Source: Nocardioides glacieisoli
GTDB taxonomy: Bacteria > Actinomycetota > Actinomycetes > Propionibacteriales > Nocardioidaceae
Assembly: GCF_004137245.1 (NCBI RefSeq)
Contig: NZ_SDWS01000011.1
Coordinates: forward strand, 52,559 to 116,558
Direction of reading: 5' to 3'
Length of the DNA: 64,000 bases
A program made the position numbers and the translations under genes. The notes beneath the pieces are model-generated. The model ran no database searches. It was given only the letters and a program-made list of their open reading frames with translations, and had not been told where the DNA came from. This document shows, one piece after another, positions 60,754-64,000 of this stretch (the stretch's first letter is position 1; each line of letters opens with the position of its first letter).

Positions 60754-60768
60754 CTTACGTTGTAAACT
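60754..60768. promoter_or_regulatory. Operator candidate 1 (AGTTTAC-N3-GTAAG)
   Basis: On the minus strand AGTTTAC-AAC-GTAAG. All twelve arm positions equal those of the site at 62884. It overlaps TAGTTT, a -10-like element facing the small membrane operon at 60730. Probably bound by the TetR protein encoded at 63002. Confidence 0.6.
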
Positions 60769-60998
60769 ATCGCGCGTCCTCGCGACTGACGCAAGGGGCG
60801 TTCGTCCAATTGTCTGATGGGACGAAGGACACCCCGGTGGGTAGCGGAGCCCGGTCGAGCCCACTACGCGCCCACACCCGCGACCCGCAACCGAGACCCG
60901 CAACCGAGGATGAGGGCCAGACCTTGGGCCTCGCCCGCCCTTCACGCCCCGCTGGCTCGCGAGGGTTCACCTCGCAACCTCTGTGATGGCGCTCGTAC

Positions 60999-61196
60999 CT
61001 AGCCTTGCCGAGACGTTTGGTTTCTTCTCGACCGGGTGTCCTCCCATACCCTCGACATCTGCTTGAGCAGCGCAACAGCGGCGATGCCTGCCACGATGCT
61101 GCTGAGGACCGCGCCGGGGCGGGAGCGGCGCGGTTTGCGGCTCCGTTCGCGGCTCCGTTCCGGCGGGGATGTGCGCCTGTGCTGGGTCGGGGCCAC
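60999..61196 (-). CDS. Small basic membrane protein
   Basis: 65 aa from GTG 61196, one base after the YihY stop and nine bases after GAGGAGG. A strongly basic N-terminus (RRTSPPERSRERSRKPRRSR) precedes one membrane helix (VLSSIVAGIAAVALLKQM). A longer start (ATG 61223) would overlap YihY. Function unknown; last gene of the YihY operon. Confidence 0.5.
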   Translation of the reverse strand: MAPTQHRRTSPPERSRERSRKPRRSRPGAVLSSIVAGIAAVALLKQMSRVWEDTRSRRNQTSRQG

Positions 61197-61197
61197 G

Positions 61198-62265
61198 TCA
61201 GTCGTCCTCCTCGGGATCGTCATGCTCGCCCCGACTTCGGCGCAGGGCGCGCCCACGCTCGATGTCTTGGCGTTCCTTCTGCCGGGCTTTCTCGGTTTGT
61301 CTGGTGTCGCGTGGCGGTAGTTGGACCGTCCGTTCCGCAGCGATCCCAGCTTGAAGTTCCCGGCCTCGTTCGAGTTCGGAGTCCAGCTCGGCGCCGAAGA
61401 GCAGGGCGAGGTTGGTGAGCCACAGCCAGAGCAGGAACACGATCACCCCGGCCAGGGAGCCGTAGGTTTTGTTGTAGTTGGAGAACGTGGAGATGTAGAA
61501 GCCGAACGCCACGGACGCAATGATCCATGCCACGATCGCGACCAGCGCTCCGACGCTGATCCAACGGAACTTGGGCTGCTGGATGTTCGGGGTGGCGTAG
61601 TAGAGCAACGCCACGATAAGGACCACGACCGCCAAGATTGCGGGCCATTTGGCGATGCTCCACACCAGCACCGCGGCGGACCCGAGCCCGATCGCATCCC
61701 CGACTGCTTGGGCAAGCGGGCCGCTGACTACCAGCGCCAGCGCAACCAGCGCGACCAGCACCACCGTGATCAGCGTGACGAGCAGCAGCAATGGCCGGAG
61801 CTTCCAGATCGGGCGGCCCTCACCGATCTCGTACATCCGGTTCATGGCACGCCCGAACGCTCCGACGTACCCTGAGGCTGACCACAACGCGGAGGCCAGC
61901 CCGAGGACCAGTGCCAGGCCGGCCCGGGGGGCCTGACTGACCGATGACAGCGGGCCGCTGAGAGTGTCGGCGATCGACGCGCCCCCTACTTGGCTCACGA
62001 TGGCGAGCAGGGTCTGGACAGCCTTGGGGCCGTCGCCGACCAGGCCGACGATCGAGACCAGCGCGATCACGGCCGGGAACAGCGCCAGCACAGAGTAGTA
62101 GGTCAGCGCCGCGGCGATGTCGGTGCACTGATCCTTCGAGAACTCCCGGATCGTCTTGCGCAGGATATAGCCCCAGGACGCCTTCTTGACGTCGGTGATC
62201 GAGTCCGGTTTCACCTCGGCGTCAGGATCTGGCGCGGACGCACGCGCAACGGTCGTCTCGCTCAT
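61198..62265 (-). CDS. YihY/BrkB-family membrane protein
   Basis: 355 aa from ATG 62265, which overlaps the preceding stop (ATGA). Six membrane helices; family signature CTDIAAALTYYSVLALFPAVIALVS near the start, FGRAMNRMYEIGEGRPIWKLR, and LLYYATPNIQQPKFRWISVGA. A charged C-terminal tail of ~60 residues (QTEKARQKERQDIERGRALR) is cytoplasmic. YihY (UPF0761) was once called RNase BN, but its role is unproven. Such genes often sit with holin-like and DUF3618 genes, as here. Confidence 0.9.
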   Translation of the reverse strand: MSETTVARASAPDPDAEVKPDSITDVKKASWGYILRKTIREFSKDQCTDIAAALTYYSVLALFPAVIALVSIVGLVGDGPKAVQTLLAIVSQVGGASIADTLSGPLSSVSQAPRAGLALVLGLASALWSASGYVGAFGRAMNRMYEIGEGRPIWKLRPLLLLVTLITVVLVALVALALVVSGPLAQAVGDAIGLGSAAVLVWSIAKWPAILAVVVLIVALLYYATPNIQQPKFRWISVGALVAIVAWIIASVAFGFYISTFSNYNKTYGSLAGVIVFLLWLWLTNLALLFGAELDSELERGRELQAGIAAERTVQLPPRDTRQTEKARQKERQDIERGRALRRSRGEHDDPEEDD

Positions 62266-62375
62266 CGACGCCCGCCCCGCCCCACCTGCAGCCCGAGGAC
62301 GCACACGAACCCCACCGGTAGCACCGCTGCTCCCACGATCGGCGACGCGCGCAGGTTTCCGTGACCGTCGCTCAC
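62262..62375 (-). CDS. 37-aa micro-protein in YihY operon
   Basis: GTG 62375 overlaps the preceding stop (GTGA) and its own stop overlaps the YihY start (ATGA). One membrane helix, SPIVGAAVLPVGFVCVLGLQ, between a short polar head and a basic tail (VGRGGRR). Too short to classify; the overlaps on both sides are the support. It could also be a remnant. Confidence 0.45.
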   Translation of the reverse strand: MSDGHGNLRASPIVGAAVLPVGFVCVLGLQVGRGGRR

Positions 62376-62620
62376 GGTGTTGTGGGGACGCTGCTCTCGT
62401 CGGCCTGCGCGCCGAGCCGAGGCTTCACCTCGGCCTTCGCGGCCAGAGCCCTGACGGTCTCGCCGGTGTGGCCGGTGTGGCCGATAGCCTGGCGGGGCGT
62501 CTCGGTCTCGGCCTGCAGTTCGTAGCGGACGAATGACGCGAACTGCTCCGAGCGCTTGCTGATCAGATCCCCCGGTCGAGTACTCGCTGGTTGCGCGGGT
62601 CGTGATGCCGTCGGGTTCAA
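62372..62620 (-). pseudogene. Eroded holin-like/DUF3618 hybrid
   Basis: 82 aa from TTG 62620 (TTGA overlap with the gene upstream). The first part, GDLISKRSEQFASFVRYELQ, resembles the start of the actinobacterial phage-holin-like family (DUF1469). It then jumps to ETVRALAAKAEVKPRLGAQA, the core of a DUF3618 protein. Both families normally are separate, longer genes in this order before yihY. Neither the membrane helices of the holin nor that of DUF3618 remain. Deletion between two neighbours is the likely origin. It may still be translated. Confidence 0.55.
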
Positions 62621-62814
62621 TCATCGAGCTCATCCTCCGCGCTGCTCGGCGGAGAAGGGCGTTGGTCAACTTCGCCAAGTCTCGTCTGCACATCGGGGTG
62701 CTGCCACAGGCGCTCGGCCTGGTGTCTGACCTGCTCGTAGCGTCGGCGGCCGTCACGGGTGCCCAGCACGTATCCGATGGCTCCACCGATCAGCAGAACG
62801 AGTTTGAACTTCAC
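62617..62814 (-). CDS. YtxH-like small membrane protein
   Basis: 65 aa from GTG 62814, six bases after GAGGAG. KFKLVLLIGGAIGYVLGTRDGRRRYEQVRHQAERL is a membrane helix followed by a basic amphipathic helix, like the actinobacterial YtxH-type proteins that precede holin/DUF3618 genes. First gene of the compact operon running to 60999. An operator-like site lies 70 nt upstream. Confidence 0.68.
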   Translation of the reverse strand: MKFKLVLLIGGAIGYVLGTRDGRRRYEQVRHQAERLWQHPDVQTRLGEVDQRPSPPSSAEDELDD

Positions 62815-62883
62815 GCGCAACTCCTCGAACGGGCGGGCCATCGACTCCACTGGTACGCCGAATGCGCCGCGGGGGCCTGCCAA

Positions 62884-62898
62884 AGTTTACGTAGTAAG
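62884..62898. promoter_or_regulatory. Operator candidate 2 (AGTTTAC-N3-GTAAG)
   Basis: AGTTTAC-GTA-GTAAG, with arms identical to the site at 60754 and also containing the perfect inner dyad TTAC-GTA-GTAA. It lies between the TetR stop and the first gene of the YihY operon. Confidence 0.6.
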
Positions 62899-63001
62899 CA
62901 TGCAGGTTGTGTCGAGAGAGCACAAGACGATCACCTCGCCCCCTCGCGGGCGTGGGTGCCGGTTAGGACCAACCGGCACCTGGGGCCCCCTGCTGGATGG
63001 G

Positions 63002-63736
63002 CTAGTTCCCGCCGCGTAGCAAAGCCATACGCTCGAGAAGGTTCTCCAGCGCTTCCTCGAACTCCACAGCCGCGTGGTCCTCCGACAGCGCCGCGCGTAG
63101 GCGTTTCACGGTGGGAGCTTCGCTGAGATCCGCGTAGTTGGGTGAGCCATCGTCGATGACGTCAAGCGGCCCGACGTCGGCGCCGTGGCTGGCGACCTCG
63201 AGGAGCAGATGTCCTAGCAGGAAGCTGGAGAAGGCCCGATAGCCGGCGACGGCCGCGTCGTCGCTGAAGCCCTCCGAGATCAGCCCGTCAAGGAACAGCT
63301 CCACCCAGTCGATGCTGCGCAACGGCGGGCGCAGCCACGGGGCTTCGGGCGGCCTAGACGCGATCAGCGGAAACACCTTCGGATGCTGCAACGCGACACG
63401 GCGTACCCCGTGGGCCAGACGCTGGAGGAAGTCCTGCCACCCGCCCGAGGGTTCAGAGAGGACGTCCTCATCATCAGCCATGGACATCACCAGCGACTCC
63501 ACGACCGCGTCGAGCAGGTCCTCCTTGCCCGGCACGTAGCGATACAGCGCCATGGCCTCCACCCCCAGCCGCTCACCGAGGCGGCGCATCGTGAGGTTCG
63601 GCAACCCCTCAGCATCGATGAAGTCGATGGCCGCGGCGACGATGCGATCACGGTCCAACCGCACCCGCGCCGACGGCGGCGCCTCACCGTCGACAAGCGC
63701 AGCGTCCGCATCCGGAACCTGATCAGTCGGTGGCAC
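63002..63736 (-). CDS. TetR-family regulator (TetR_C type)
   Basis: 244 aa from GTG 63736 (GAGAGG at 7-8 nt). After a ~30-residue Pro/Asp-rich lead the helix-turn-helix reads RDRIVAAAIDFIDAEGLPNLTMRRLGERLGVEAMALYRYVPGKEDLLDAV. The C-terminal domain resembles that of tetracycline-type repressors (LIASRPPEAPWLRPPLRSID, then GYRAFSSFLLGHLLLE). Located in the putative element upstream of the YihY operon. Two matching operator-like sites downstream suggest it controls both local operons. Confidence 0.88.
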   Translation of the reverse strand: MPPTDQVPDADAALVDGEAPPSARVRLDRDRIVAAAIDFIDAEGLPNLTMRRLGERLGVEAMALYRYVPGKEDLLDAVVESLVMSMADDEDVLSEPSGGWQDFLQRLAHGVRRVALQHPKVFPLIASRPPEAPWLRPPLRSIDWVELFLDGLISEGFSDDAAVAGYRAFSSFLLGHLLLEVASHGADVGPLDVIDDGSPNYADLSEAPTVKRLRAALSEDHAAVEFEEALENLLERMALLRGGN

Positions 63737-63858
63737 TGGGTGTCCTCTCGTCGCAAGGAGACTATCGTCCGCTGACCACCGGCGCCCAGCCATCAATCCG
63801 AGGGCAGAAAAGACCCGAACCCACGCACGTCGAGCCCGCACACCGCCTACCCGCATTC

Positions 63859-63913
63859 ACAGTGCCCAACCGCAGTGCCCCGACCACAGTGCCCCGACCG
63901 CAGTGCCCCGACC
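63859..63913. repeat. 14-bp tandem repeat, about four units
   Basis: ACAGTGCCCAACC then GCAGTGCCCCGACC, ACAGTGCCCCGACC and GCAGTGCCCCGACC, followed by a decayed unit (GCGGCGCCC). It lies upstream of the TetR gene; the remaining bases to 64000 show no gene. Confidence 0.85.
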
Positions 63914-64000
63914 GCGGCGCCCGGCCCGCTGTGGTGCGCGGTCACCGTGCACGTGGGGGCGCGGCGGGCAGGCATGGGCACCTACCCGCCGCTGTCCACT

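Noticed and set aside
60767..61075. 102-aa minus-strand frame
   Set aside because: Composition is Arg/Gly-rich and it overlaps the better-supported 65-aa gene. No start context was found.

Overview
The window comes from a very GC-rich actinobacterial chromosome. It is most likely Nocardioides or another member of the Nocardioidaceae. The evidence is the frequent GTG starts, the many GTGA/ATGA gene overlaps, the TANNNT promoters set 6-8 nt before start codons, DUF222/HNH nuclease paralogues, an actinobacterial tmRNA tag, and a gene order close to the Mycobacterium tuberculosis Rv1330c-Rv1341 block (pncB, clpS, DUF2017, mec, cysO, cysM, murI, an Rv1339-like gene, rph, rdgB). The species call is inference.

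Layout. 1-6.4 kb: the end of a CBS/CorC membrane protein with an unusual C-terminal extension, tmRNA, then a leftward carbohydrate cluster (GH6 hydrolase, a HEAT-repeat/GT4 fusion, an MGT-type glycosyltransferase). 6.5-9.1 kb: a DUF222/HNH nuclease gene whose frame runs, through a one-base loss, into a GNAT acetyltransferase, then a second GNAT. 9.1-23 kb: mostly core functions, including BtuF-like, MerR, HIT, PAP2, a frameshifted lipoprotein, an SDR reductase, a c-di-AMP riboswitch with an NlpC/P60 hydrolase, DUF3048, TetR, YqgE, a helicase, IclR, HxlR and a thioesterase. 23-28 kb: Lrp/hpd, an ASCH-like/HhH protein, RDD, and lysE/argP. 28-37.9 kb: NAD salvage (pncA, pncB) split by a nuclease-like gene that is bracketed by inverted palindromic repeats, then clpS, DUF2017, a Nudix-DUF429 fusion, an MFS gene and the mec-cysO-cysM sulfur-carrier cysteine pathway. 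37.9-45.4 kb: an accessory stretch (palindromic repeat, IS30 element, second DUF222/HNH gene, TspO, DUF3152, CotH, phosphodiesterase) lying between cysM and murI. 45.5-50.5 kb: murI, an MBL hydrolase, rph and rdgB, interrupted by a two-component system. 50.5-58.8 kb: a BASS transporter, an unusual tRNA, bcp, a Ni/Co ECF transporter behind a Nur-like box, an orphan GroES, FMO, acyltransferase and GH16.

58.85-64 kb: a 33-nt tRNA 3' fragment (best fit tRNA-Lys) marks what looks like the left boundary of an integrated element. Beyond it lie small unknown genes, tandem repeats, a compact YihY operon with eroded holin/DUF3618 relatives, and a TetR gene. Two near-identical operator-like sites (AGTTTAC-N3-GTAAG) suggest a local regulon.

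The most unusual theme is two unrelated nuclease-type genes, each tied to its own short palindromic repeat family: DUF222/HNH with a 41-nt repeat found both between genes and in frame inside genes, and an AbiEi/DUF559-like gene enclosed by inverted copies of a ~95-nt palindromic repeat. No CRISPR array was seen.
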